Source: Arthrobacter cavernae
GTDB taxonomy: Bacteria > Actinomycetota > Actinomycetes > Actinomycetales > Micrococcaceae
DNA length: 40,970 nt
Direction: 5' to 3'
NCBI RefSeq assembly: GCF_017368795.1
Contig: NZ_JAFNLL010000023.1
Location: 1 to 40,970 of the forward strand
Part shown: positions 1 through 6,947 of the stretch, in pieces
Layout: each line of letters begins with the position of its first letter
How positions within the stretch are numbered: the stretch's first letter is position 1
Notes under the pieces: model-generated
Database searches by the model: none
The model's input: only the letters and a program-made list of their open reading frames with translations
Told to the model about the DNA's origin: nothing
Translations under genes and position numbers: made by a program

Positions 1-216
1 GCGAAGGTATCCAACGGCCGCACCACAACACGCCCACCCTCCGGTCCGGTACTGGCCCTGCAGCCGGGCAGGGCTGGATGCTTGCCCACGGGCCCTATTC
101 GGTGCTTACTAGTGGAAGGAACCCGACATCACAGGCCCAGGAGCTAGTTCATTCCAGCCACGCCTTCACGGGCTCCCAACGGCAGCAGACGCCAAGGATG
201 ACGACCGGAGGAAACA
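1..216. other. left-edge stretch without a supported gene
   Basis: I see no convincing gene here. On the minus strand two GTG codons at 21-26 follow a GGAGGGTG-like sequence and could start a gene that runs off the left edge, but only about eight codons are visible, too few to support a call. The plus-strand frames show no recognisable C-terminus. The end of the stretch (about 206-214) holds the GGAGGAAA ribosome-binding site of the next gene. Confidence 0.4.
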
Positions 217-501
217 ATGTTCGCTCGAGTCAGCACTTACCAGCCGGGCCCAGACTCCACAGGAGCCCCCACCGAAGACACCGTCAACCGGGTCCTCGAG
301 CTCCCCGGATGCCGGGGGATCTACTACCTCAAGGGAACCGGAACTACCTCCCTTTCCATCACACTATGGGACAGCGAGGAGACTCTGACCGGAAGCCAGC
401 AAGCCGCAAACGCGATCCGGACGGAGAGCAGCGAAGCACAACACATGCAGATCCTCGGCGTGGAGGAGTACGAAGTCCTCACGCAACATCTCAAGAATTA
501 G
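217..501 (+). CDS. small unassigned protein, possibly dimeric alpha/beta-barrel fold
   Basis: This 94-residue soluble protein has no signal peptide or membrane segment. The start is well fixed: ATG lies just after a GGAGGAAA ribosome-binding site. It begins MFARVSTYQ, has a helix-like stretch around residues 20-30, a strand pair around 35-52 (GIYYLKGTGTTSLSITLW) and a C-terminal acidic strand and helix. Size and alternation recall the antibiotic-biosynthesis-monooxygenase (ABM) type dimeric alpha/beta barrel, but I see no catalytic motif, so this is only a fold guess. It stands alone and a strong hairpin follows. Function is unknown. Confidence 0.7.
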   Translation: MFARVSTYQPGPDSTGAPTEDTVNRVLELPGCRGIYYLKGTGTTSLSITLWDSEETLTGSQQAANAIRTESSEAQHMQILGVEEYEVLTQHLKN

Positions 502-566
502 AACCGCACGGGTCCGCCGCCTGGGCCACGGCACGCAGCCATGCTCGCTCCGGCGCATGAACGCGA

Positions 567-605
567 AAGGGGCTCCGTCCACACTCAATCCGGACGGAGC
601 CCCTT
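567..605. terminator. bidirectional Rho-independent-type hairpin
   Basis: A perfect 14-bp stem (AAGGGGCTCCGTCC at 567-580 with its complement at 592-605) has an 11-nt loop. It lies between two convergent genes and can end both the small plus-strand gene and the minus-strand VOC gene. Confidence 0.85.
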
Positions 606-629
606 CGCACTGTGGATGAAGCACCCGGA

Positions 630-1055
630 CTATGCGGCCGGCGCCCCTGCAATGTTGACGAGCCAGGCAATGCCGAACTTGTCGATGCACATGCCGAAGG
701 TGTCACCCCACGGCGCCGGCTCCAGCGGCATGGTGACCGTGCCGCCGTCGGAGAGCTTGTCCCAGTAGCCACGCAGCTCGGCTTCATCCGCGCTCTCGCC
801 ACTCAGCGAGACCGAGAAGTTGTTGCCCGGCGTGAAATCCATGCTGTTGGGCGTGTCCGCAGCCATGAGCACGAGTCCGTTCCCGGAAACCAGCATGCCG
901 TGCATGACCTTCTCGGCTTCGGCGGGATCTTCGCTGGCGTGGAATTCACCGAAGGTACTAATGGTGAGTTCGCCGCCGAAGACGGTCTCATAGAACGTGA
1001 TGGCGTCTCTGGCATTGTCCCGGAAGGAAAGATACGGGTTGAGGCGGGTTGTCAT
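630..1055 (-). CDS. VOC-fold PhnB/glyoxalase-like protein
   Basis: This 141-residue protein belongs to the vicinal-oxygen-chelate superfamily, PhnB-like branch. The pattern is visible as an N-terminal NPYLSFRDNARDAITFYETV module, GGEL, HGMLVSG near residue 75, and the C-terminal W-G-D-x-F-G-M-C-I-D-K-F-G-I-x-W signature near residues 115-132. Members bind small molecules, often with a metal, and many have no assigned reaction, so no substrate can be named. It is the most downstream of three VOC-fold genes on this strand, but gaps of 86 and 113 bp argue against tight co-translation. The start has an AGGAGAACC-type ribosome-binding site upstream. Confidence 0.9.
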   Translation of the reverse strand: MTTRLNPYLSFRDNARDAITFYETVFGGELTISTFGEFHASEDPAEAEKVMHGMLVSGNGLVLMAADTPNSMDFTPGNNFSVSLSGESADEAELRGYWDKLSDGGTVTMPLEPAPWGDTFGMCIDKFGIAWLVNIAGAPAA

Positions 1056-1141
1056 GATCGGTTCTCCTCATTCGATGGGCGGCGCCGTGCGTCGCCGTGC
1101 GGACATGCTAGCAGTGCACAAAGGCAACTGCCCCCGAACAT

Positions 1142-1606
1142 TCAGTCGCCGTCGTACGCTTTCTGCAGGACGTTGATGTCGAGCTTCTGCATCCGGAGCA
1201 TGGCCTCCATGGCACGCTGGGCACCGGCTGCGTCCGGGCCGGTCAGCAGCCCGGGCAGGGCAGTCGGGACGATCTGCCAGGACAGCCCGTACTTGTCCTT
1301 GAGCCAGCCGCACTGGCTTTGCTCGCCACCGGCAACCAGCGCATCCCAGTACTTGTCGACTTCTTCCTGAGTTGCGCAGTTGACGACCAGTGAAACAGCT
1401 TCGGTGAAGTTGAACGCCGGACCGCCGTTCAATGCCGTGAACTCCCTGCCCTCAATCTCGAACTCCACCGTGATGGCCTTGCCGTCGGGTCCAGGCATGG
1501 TCTGGCCGATGGATGAATCGGCAAACAGAGCTGTGTAGAACGCGGCGGCCTCTTCGGCCTCGCTGTTGAACCAGAGACACGTGGAAATCTTCTGCATGGC
1601 GCCCAC
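1142..1606 (-). CDS. VOC-fold protein, 3-demethylubiquinone methyltransferase-like family
   Basis: This 154-residue protein opens with MQKISTCLWFNSEAEEAAAFYTALF, carries LNGGPAFNFTEAVSLVV near the middle, and ends with GWLKDKYGLSWQIVP, the PhnB/3-dmu-9_3-mt subfamily pattern of the VOC superfamily. The family name is historical and does not imply methyltransferase activity. A second Met lies at residue 4 (MGAM), so the start could be 1606 or 1597. It sits between two other VOC-fold genes, and its sequence differs enough from both to suggest separate subfamilies rather than a recent duplication. Substrate unknown. Confidence 0.9.
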   Translation of the reverse strand: MGAMQKISTCLWFNSEAEEAAAFYTALFADSSIGQTMPGPDGKAITVEFEIEGREFTALNGGPAFNFTEAVSLVVNCATQEEVDKYWDALVAGGEQSQCGWLKDKYGLSWQIVPTALPGLLTGPDAAGAQRAMEAMLRMQKLDINVLQKAYDGD

Positions 1607-1676
1607 CCTTCGAGTCCGTCGGGGTCCCTTTTTGGCCCCTGTTCGAGGCTAGTACCGAGGCATTCATCACACAACG

Positions 1677-1709
1677 CCCGACGGCGGCGCTCATCACGAC
1701 GCCGTCGGG
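1677..1709 (-). terminator. hairpin terminator after third VOC gene
   Basis: A 10-bp inverted repeat (CCCGACGGCG at 1677-1686 with its complement at 1700-1709) lies just downstream of the stop codon of the minus-strand gene ending at 1720. This suggests that gene is transcribed separately from the other two VOC genes. Confidence 0.65.
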
Positions 1710-1719
1710 TCGTCTGCAC

Positions 1720-2124
1720 CTAATCGCCGGCGGCGCGCATCCGGCTGACCAGACCGACGGTGTTGCCTTCGCTGTCTTCGAAGAAGGCCATCCATTCCTC
1801 GGATCCGGCAGGACCAAGGCGCTCGTCCTCATGGGTAAAGATGACGTGAGGATCGGTGATGATTCTCACGCCCCGTCTCCGAAGGTCCTCGATCCGGCCA
1901 TGGATGTCGGCAACTTCCAGGTAGAACAGCGACGACGGCGCTCCCCTCTCCAGCAGGAGCCTCACCCCGCCGAGGTCAAAGAAGAGCAGGCCCGGCGGAT
2001 CGAAGACGGCCCGCGGCTCCGCCTCCAGGAGCTGCGAATAGAACGCCGACGCCCGCTCAAGGTCCTCGGCGTACTGGGCTACCTGAATGAGCTTCAACGG
2101 TTCCTCCCGGGCGGTCTGCGGCAT
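1720..2124 (-). CDS. VOC-family glyoxalase-like protein
   Basis: This 134-residue protein has the canonical glyoxalase/bleomycin-resistance layout: IQVAQYAEDLERASAFYSQLL at the N-terminus, a central GLLFFDLGGVRLLLE strand pair, FYLEVADIHGRIEDLRRRGV starting the second module, and EEWMAFFEDSEGNTVGL at the end. The terminal E-D-x-x-G-N motif usually carries the metal-binding Glu, so metal binding is plausible. The substrate cannot be inferred. The ATG at 2124 has an AAGGAG sequence three bases upstream, a short but usable spacing. A hairpin follows the stop. Confidence 0.9.
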   Translation of the reverse strand: MPQTAREEPLKLIQVAQYAEDLERASAFYSQLLEAEPRAVFDPPGLLFFDLGGVRLLLERGAPSSLFYLEVADIHGRIEDLRRRGVRIITDPHVIFTHEDERLGPAGSEEWMAFFEDSEGNTVGLVSRMRAAGD

Positions 2125-2183
2125 GTTCTCCTTGACGCAAGCTTGGACGGCTTGCCGGCTTCGTACAAGGGCAGCACCCCGGA

Positions 2184-2189
2184 TAGTGT
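2184..2189 (+). promoter_or_regulatory. -10 hexamer predicting a near-leaderless DUF3054 mRNA
   Basis: TAGTGT fits the actinobacterial TAnnnT -10 rule. It ends seven bases before the ATG at 2197, which has no clear ribosome-binding site. The same hexamer precedes the M20 dipeptidase start. Confidence 0.45.
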
Positions 2190-2196
2190 CGGAAGC

Positions 2197-2595
2197 ATGC
2201 GTTCACCTTCCCGCACCACAGTTCCTGCAGCCGTGTTCACGGCGGCAGTTGATGCACTGCTGATCCTCGTCTTCGCTGCCATCGGCCGCGATGCCCATGC
2301 ACGTGGAGATGTCATCACAGGCGTCTTCGCAACGGCATGGCCTTTCCTGGCCGGTGCAGCCATTGCCTGGCTCGCCGTGCGGGCGTGGCGCGCCCCCTTG
2401 GCCCTCTGGCCAGCGGGGGTGGCAGTGTGGATCGGCGCCGTGGCAGGTGGAATGCTGCTGCGGGCAATCACCGGGCAGTCCGTGGTTCTTCCCTTCGTGA
2501 TCGTTGCACTGATCAGCCTGGCCGTATTCCTGCTCGGCTACCGCGGAATCATCGCCCTGGGAAGGCGCTTCCGAAGGTCCCGGCCACGCGCCTGA
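2197..2595 (+). CDS. DUF3054 family integral membrane protein
   Basis: This is a 132-residue, four-helix membrane protein. Hydrophobic segments are visible at about residues 10-28 (AVFTAAVDALLILVFAAIG), 41-60, 68-90 and 97-117, followed by a basic tail (GRRFRRSRPRA). The open frame extends far upstream, but that extension is antisense to the VOC gene and has no membrane character. The ATG at 2197 is chosen because the family starts near here and a TAGTGT hexamer sits just upstream. DUF3054 proteins are widespread in actinobacteria with no known function. Confidence 0.8.
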   Translation: MRSPSRTTVPAAVFTAAVDALLILVFAAIGRDAHARGDVITGVFATAWPFLAGAAIAWLAVRAWRAPLALWPAGVAVWIGAVAGGMLLRAITGQSVVLPFVIVALISLAVFLLGYRGIIALGRRFRRSRPRA

Positions 2596-2668
2596 AGCGC
2601 CTCGCCGAAGGGCCTGATGTACTAGGCTTGAAAGCAACCGCAACGATGCTTTTCCGGAAAGGCCTTAC

Positions 2669-2950
2669 GTGATCACCGCTTTCGTTTTGATCAAGACGGA
2701 TGCTTCGCGCATCCCGGAAACCGCAGAGGAAATCTCTGCCATCGAGGGCATCAGCGAGGTCTATTCAGTCACCGGCGAGTGGGACCTCATTGCAGTGGCC
2801 CGCGTATCCCAGCATGAGGAACTTGCCGATGTCATTGCCGACCGGCTCTCCAAAGTGCCGGCCGTGGTCCACACCACCACCCACATCGCTTTCCGCTCCT
2901 ACTCGCAGCACGATCTTGACGCGGCTTTTGCCCTGGGGTTCGAGCAGTAG
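2669..2950 (+). CDS. stand-alone Lrp/AsnC ligand-binding (RAM) domain protein
   Basis: This 93-residue protein is an isolated AsnC/Lrp effector domain without the DNA-binding helix-turn-helix. The beta-alpha-beta-beta-alpha-beta pattern is clear: ITAFVLIKTD, the helix AEEISAIEGISEVYSVTGEWDLIAVARV, then HEELADVIADRLSKVPAVVHTTTHIAF. The G-E-W-D-L turn is typical of the ligand pocket region. In full-length relatives this domain binds amino acids and mediates octamer formation. Stand-alone versions are common in actinobacteria and may sense or sequester ligands, but none can be named. The GTG start has GGAAAGG six bases upstream. A strong terminator follows. Confidence 0.9.
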   Translation: MITAFVLIKTDASRIPETAEEISAIEGISEVYSVTGEWDLIAVARVSQHEELADVIADRLSKVPAVVHTTTHIAFRSYSQHDLDAAFALGFEQ

Positions 2951-2964
2951 GGGACCTTAACGTC

Positions 2965-2999
2965 AAAGAGCCGCCGGCACACCACGTCGGCGGCTCTTT
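2965..2999. terminator. Rho-independent terminator
   Basis: A perfect 12-bp stem (AAAGAGCCGCCG at 2965-2976 with its complement at 2988-2999) ends in a short T run. It closes the Lrp-domain gene and can also stop transcription arriving from trpD on the other strand. Confidence 0.85.
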
Positions 3000-3012
3000 T
3001 GCAGTGCCGTGG

Positions 3013-3046
3013 GACTCGATTGACGGTGGGACTGGATTGACGGTGG
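3013..3046. repeat. 17-bp tandem duplication, one mismatch
   Basis: Two adjacent 17-bp units (GACTCGATTGACGGTGG at 3013-3029 and GACTGGATTGACGGTGG at 3030-3046) differ by one base. They lie between the terminator and the end of trpD, outside any gene. Confidence 0.9.
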
Positions 3047-3055
3047 GAACGCAGC

Positions 3056-4111
3056 CTATCCCCGGCTGAGTTCGATCCATTTCGCCAGGACGGCAGCCGC
3101 TTTCCCGGAGTCGATGGATTCCGCGGCAGTCCCCAGCGCGGCATGCATCCGCTCTGTCAGGGTTCCGTCAGCCTGCGTATCGAAGGCGACAAGGCCCGCC
3201 GCGGCATTGAGCAGCACGGCATCACGGACGGGGCCCGGCCGGCCGGCAAGCACGTCGCGGACAACCACGGCATTGGCGGTGGCGTCCCCGCCGCGCAGAT
3301 CCGCCACGGTGGATGCACGGATGCCAAGCCCGGCCGGCGAGAACGTCTGCTCAGTTACCTGTCCACTCCGGATTTCCCAGACAGTGGAAGGACCCGTGGG
3401 GGTGAGTTCATCGAGGCCGTCATCGCCACGGAAGACGAGGCCGCGGCTGCCACGCCTCGCCAGGACGCCGGCCACGAGCGGCGCCATCCTGGCGTTGGCA
3501 ACACCCACTGCCGATGCCTGCACATGGGCGGGATTGGTCAGCGGACCCAGGAAGTTGAAGGCCGTCGGAATGGCCAGTTCCTTGCGGGGGACTGCCGTGT
3601 GGCGGAAAGAAGGGTGGAAGACCTGGGCAAAGCAGAAGGTGATTCCCGCCTCTTCCGCGTTCCGGGCAACCCTGTCAATCGGCAGGTCGAGGCGCACACC
3701 GAGGGCTTCAAGGACGTCGGCAGAGCCCGACGACGACGACGCCGCCCGGTTGCCGTGCTTGACCACACGGGCGCCGGCCCCGGCGCATACGAGCGCGGCC
3801 ATGGTGGAGATGTTCACGGTGTTCAGCTGATCGCCGCCGGTTCCGACGATGTCGAGCTTCTCGCCGGCGATGGAGATGGGATTGGCGTGGCTGACCATGG
3901 CCTCAACCAGGCCGGTCAACTCTTCCACGGTTTCACCTTTGGCCCGGAGGGCCACCAGGAACCCCGCGATCTGCGCCGGAGTCGCTTCGCCGGACATGAT
4001 GCTGTTCATGGCCCAGGCCGTATGGTCGACTTCAAGGTCGGTCCCGTTGATGAGCGCTGAGATGATCCCAGGCCAGGTGCTGGTTTGCTGTGCCGATGCC
4101 GGTGAAGTCAC
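3056..4111 (-). CDS. trpD: anthranilate phosphoribosyltransferase
   Basis: TrpD transfers a phosphoribosyl group from PRPP to anthranilate, the second committed step of tryptophan synthesis, in the cytosol. The 351 residues match the usual length. Visible signatures are the PRPP-binding G-T-G-G-D at residues 90-94 and [20 protein letters not shown] at 118-137, with an N-terminal helical domain containing [23 protein letters not shown]. No other trp gene lies nearby, so trpD is detached from the rest of the pathway. The GTG start abuts an AGGAG with no spacer. A TAGCAT hexamer six bases upstream instead predicts a leaderless transcript. It is divergent from ctaE. Confidence 0.96.
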   Translation of the reverse strand: MTSPASAQQTSTWPGIISALINGTDLEVDHTAWAMNSIMSGEATPAQIAGFLVALRAKGETVEELTGLVEAMVSHANPISIAGEKLDIVGTGGDQLNTVNISTMAALVCAGAGARVVKHGNRAASSSSGSADVLEALGVRLDLPIDRVARNAEEAGITFCFAQVFHPSFRHTAVPRKELAIPTAFNFLGPLTNPAHVQASAVGVANARMAPLVAGVLARRGSRGLVFRGDDGLDELTPTGPSTVWEIRSGQVTEQTFSPAGLGIRASTVADLRGGDATANAVVVRDVLAGRPGPVRDAVLLNAAAGLVAFDTQADGTLTERMHAALGTAAESIDSGKAAAVLAKWIELSRG

Positions 4112-4117
4112 CTCCTG

Positions 4118-4123
4118 ATGCTA
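4118..4123 (-). promoter_or_regulatory. -10 hexamer predicting leaderless trpD mRNA
   Basis: On the minus strand TAGCAT is followed by six bases and then the GTG start at 4111, so the expected transcription start is the G of the start codon. A possible -35 TTGGTC lies at 4143-4148 with a long 19-base spacer. Confidence 0.5.
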
Positions 4124-4223
4124 TCGAGCGAGCGGCTCCCATGACCAATGCCGGCCCCACCGGGAACTTTTCAGCGCGATTTCGCGTCTTTGTAGAAAAA
4201 GTCTCCGGATTCGGTGGTTCGCA

Positions 4224-4253
4224 TTGGGAAGTCTGGACTTTTACAGACATAAT
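4224..4253 (+). promoter_or_regulatory. promoter of ctaE-qcrCAB, leaderless
   Basis: TTGGGA at 4224-4229, an 18-base spacer and CATAAT at 4248-4253 make the best promoter match in the window. The hexamer ends six bases before the GTG at 4260, so transcription should begin at the start codon itself. No ribosome-binding site precedes this GTG. Confidence 0.65.
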
Positions 4254-4259
4254 GTCCTT

Positions 4260-4898
4260 GTGACATCTGCGACCCATGCCCCCAGTACCCCGGCGCACCC
4301 GACGCTGAACCGCCCCAATCTGGTTTCTGTTGGAACCGTTGTTTGGCTGTCCAGTGAGTTGATGTTCTTCGCCGGTCTCTTTGCCATGTACTTCACTCTG
4401 CGCTCCACATCCGGACTGATGTGGGCCGAAGAGACCGCCAAGCTCAACTTCCCGTTTGCGCTCGTAAACACCATCGTCCTCGTTGCAAGTTCCTTTACTT
4501 GCCAGATGGGCGTCTTCGCCGCCGAGCGGCTTGAACCGCGCCGCACGGGCGGCCCGCTGCAGTTCACCCGCTGGGGCATGACCGAATGGTTCGTCCTGAC
4601 CTTCATCATGGGTTCGTTCTTCGTGGCCGGCCAGACGATGGAATACGCCATGCTCGTCTCAGAGCATGTGTCCCTGTCGTCCAACGCCTACGGCTCCGCG
4701 TTCTACATAACGACCGGCTTCCACGGTCTGCACGTGATCGGCGGCCTTATCGCCTTCCTCTTCATCATCGGCCGCGCTTTTGCTGCCAAGAAGTTCGGGC
4801 ACTTTGAAGCGACGTCGGCCATTGTCACCTCGTACTACTGGCACTTCGTTGACGTTGTCTGGATCGGCCTCTTCCTGGTCATCTACGTCCTCAAGTAA
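4260..4898 (+). CDS. ctaE: cytochrome c oxidase subunit III
   Basis: CtaE is the aa3 oxidase subunit III, a membrane subunit without redox centres that stabilises the oxygen-reducing core. From the chosen GTG it has 212 residues: [19 protein letters not shown], then five membrane segments, with [20 protein letters not shown]-like [12 protein letters not shown] and the family signature [20 protein letters not shown] before the last helix [23 protein letters not shown]. The subunit III Glu and the FHG-HV histidines are present. The frame is open to a TTG at 4224, but that overlaps the promoter, so GTG 4260 is preferred. It leads the ctaE-qcrC-qcrA-qcrB operon. Confidence 0.95.
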   Translation: MTSATHAPSTPAHPTLNRPNLVSVGTVVWLSSELMFFAGLFAMYFTLRSTSGLMWAEETAKLNFPFALVNTIVLVASSFTCQMGVFAAERLEPRRTGGPLQFTRWGMTEWFVLTFIMGSFFVAGQTMEYAMLVSEHVSLSSNAYGSAFYITTGFHGLHVIGGLIAFLFIIGRAFAAKKFGHFEATSAIVTSYYWHFVDVVWIGLFLVIYVLK

Positions 4899-4986
4899 GC
4901 CCGGCTTTGACTCTTTTTCTACAAGAGGCAGAATTTCAAGAAGCGGCTCACGGAGCCGACGCAGGATCGAATAAAGGAACCACCAC

Positions 4987-5775
4987 GTGAAGGCACTCTC
5001 GCAGAAGCGACGTCACCCACTGGCAGCCATAGCGCTGCTGCTGATGGGGCTCCTCCTCACTGGTGGGCTTTACGCCGTTGCCACAACCGTCAACCAGGCC
5101 AAGGCCGACACCACAAGCTTCAGTGCGAATGACGCAGAGGAGGGTGGCAAGCTCTTTGCCGCCAACTGCGCCACGTGCCACGGCATGGGTGCCAGCGGAA
5201 CCAAGGACGGCCCCTCGCTGGTCGGCGTAGGTGCAGCCGCAGTTGACTTCCAGGTTGGCACCGGCCGTATGCCCATGCAGATGAACGGCCCCCAGGCCGA
5301 GAAGAAGCCCAAGCAGTTCAACGATGAGCAGACGCACGAGCTGTCGGCTTACGTTGCCTCCCTGGGCGCTGGCCCGGCCATTCCCGAAGAGCACCTTCTT
5401 GACGAAAAGGGAGACGCAGCCAACGGTGGCGAACTCTTCCGCGTCAACTGCGCCATGTGCCACAATGCGGCGGCAGCTGGCGGTGCCCTGACCCGCGGCA
5501 AGTTCGCGCCGGCCCTGGCCGATGTGAGCGGCAAGCACATCTACGAGGCCATGGTCACGGGCCCGCAGAACATGCCCGTGTTCAACGACTCCAATGTCTC
5601 CCCGGAGGGCAAGCGCGACATCGTCACCTTCCTGAAGACGATCGAGGCCAACGGCTCCCCGGGCGGTGCCGACCTCGGTGCTTTGGGTCCGGTGGCTGAA
5701 GGTCTGTTCGTGTGGGTCGCCGGTCTCGGCGTCATCATTGCCTTCACCATCTGGCTGACGTCACGCACTTCGTAG
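4987..5775 (+). CDS. qcrC: di-heme cytochrome c subunit of the bc1 complex
   Basis: QcrC replaces cytochrome c1 in actinobacteria and passes electrons from the Rieske centre directly to CuA of the aa3 oxidase, so no soluble cytochrome c is needed. The 262 residues show an N-terminal membrane anchor (about 11-33), two heme-c motifs, CATCH at 61-65 and CAMCH at 155-159, each in a cytochrome c domain with a later Met ligand candidate (MPMQM; MPVF), and a C-terminal helix at about 238-257. The GTG start has an AAAGGAA site ahead of it. The gene lies 88 bp after ctaE with no terminator between. Confidence 0.96.
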   Translation: MKALSQKRRHPLAAIALLLMGLLLTGGLYAVATTVNQAKADTTSFSANDAEEGGKLFAANCATCHGMGASGTKDGPSLVGVGAAAVDFQVGTGRMPMQMNGPQAEKKPKQFNDEQTHELSAYVASLGAGPAIPEEHLLDEKGDAANGGELFRVNCAMCHNAAAAGGALTRGKFAPALADVSGKHIYEAMVTGPQNMPVFNDSNVSPEGKRDIVTFLKTIEANGSPGGADLGALGPVAEGLFVWVAGLGVIIAFTIWLTSRTS

Positions 5776-5876
5776 CCGCACCACGGCCACAAAAACTTCT
5801 GCTGCACGGTCAGCAGGTTGGAACTGATAATTAACTCGGCTCAGGCCGAGACAACGAGAGAAGGATGAGGCGAATT

Positions 5877-6947
5877 ATGGGCAACCATAGTGACGGCAGT
5901 CCGAACCCCTCGGGCACCGTAGCTACGGCTGGTCAGAATGAGGTGGAGAAGTTCCAGGATCCTGGACTGCCTCCGCATCGTTTGCGCCTGGCTGACACGG
6001 ACCCGAAAGCCGCAAAGCGTGCCGAGCGTCAGGTTGCCATTCTGTTTGGCAGCTCGATCTTCGGTACCGTGATCTTCCTGGTGGCGTACTTCGCCATCGA
6101 TCTGGGACACGATTCCTCGATTGCCACGATCCGCACGCAGAACCTTCTGCTGGGTCTGGGCACGGCGTTCGCGATGCTCGGCATCGGCACAGGTATTGTG
6201 CACTGGGCCAAGGCCCTTATGCCGGACCACGAAGTGTCGGAAGAGCGCCACGGCATCCGCAGCGAGGAAGACCGCCAGGCCGCCGTACGCATCGTCGACG
6301 ACATTGTCGAGGAAACCGGCATCAAGCGCCGTCCCCTGATCCGCAACACCCTTCTGGGTGCCGTGGCTCTTGCCCCGCTGCCGGCCTTGGCCGTCTTCGG
6401 CGACCTTGGTCCGCGCCCTGACGACAAGCTGGCGCACACCATGTGGGCACCGGAGGGCGGCAAGCTCAAGCGACTGACGCGTGATCCCGACGGCACCCCC
6501 ATCAGGGCCTCGGATGTCACCATCGGTTCGGCGTTCCACGTCATCCCCGAAGGTCTCAACGAGCTCCACGAAGGCAAGCTGAACGAAAAGGCCAAGGCCG
6601 TTGTGCTGCTCATGCGCCTGAACCCGGAATCGCTCAACCCCTCACCGGGCCGCGAAAACTGGGGCTACAACGGCATCGTTGCCTACTCGAAGATCTGCAC
6701 GCACGTTGGCTGCCCCGTTGCTCTCTACGAGCAGCAGACCCACCACCTGCTCTGCCCTTGCCACCAGTCGACGTTCGACCTCACGCAGGAATGCAAGGTC
6801 ATCTTCGGCCCGGCCAGCCGTCCGCTCCCCCAGCTGCCCATCGCCATCGATGCTGAGGGCTACCTCGTAGCCACGAGCGACTTCAAAGAACCTGTCGGAC
6901 CGAGTTACTGGGAGCGTGACGAGCATGAGCGCCGCATCAACAGCTGA
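5877..6947 (+). CDS. qcrA: Rieske iron-sulfur subunit of the bc1 complex
   Basis: QcrA carries the [2Fe-2S] cluster that accepts electrons from menaquinol and hands them to QcrC. From ATG 5877 it has 356 residues: an Asn/Ser/Pro-rich N-terminus, three membrane segments (about 53-75, 89-110, 156-174) as in actinobacterial QcrA, and a C-terminal Rieske domain with ligands C274-x-H276 and C293-x-x-H296 and disulfide cysteines C279 and C295. An alternative ATG at 5865 adds four residues. AAGGATGAGG precedes 5877 at a better distance. A small CTCGGC/GCCGAG hairpin at 5835-5850 lies in the gap after qcrC. Confidence 0.95.
   Translation: MGNHSDGSPNPSGTVATAGQNEVEKFQDPGLPPHRLRLADTDPKAAKRAERQVAILFGSSIFGTVIFLVAYFAIDLGHDSSIATIRTQNLLLGLGTAFAMLGIGTGIVHWAKALMPDHEVSEERHGIRSEEDRQAAVRIVDDIVEETGIKRRPLIRNTLLGAVALAPLPALAVFGDLGPRPDDKLAHTMWAPEGGKLKRLTRDPDGTPIRASDVTIGSAFHVIPEGLNELHEGKLNEKAKAVVLLMRLNPESLNPSPGRENWGYNGIVAYSKICTHVGCPVALYEQQTHHLLCPCHQSTFDLTQECKVIFGPASRPLPQLPIAIDAEGYLVATSDFKEPVGPSYWERDEHERRINS

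Noticed and set aside
1..26. possible start of a minus-strand gene at the left edge (GTG-GTG after GGAGGGTG)
   Set aside because: Only about eight codons are visible; no product can be supported.
4112..4259. a gene in the trpD-ctaE gap
   Set aside because: The gap is fully explained by two divergent promoters; short frames there lack starts with support.
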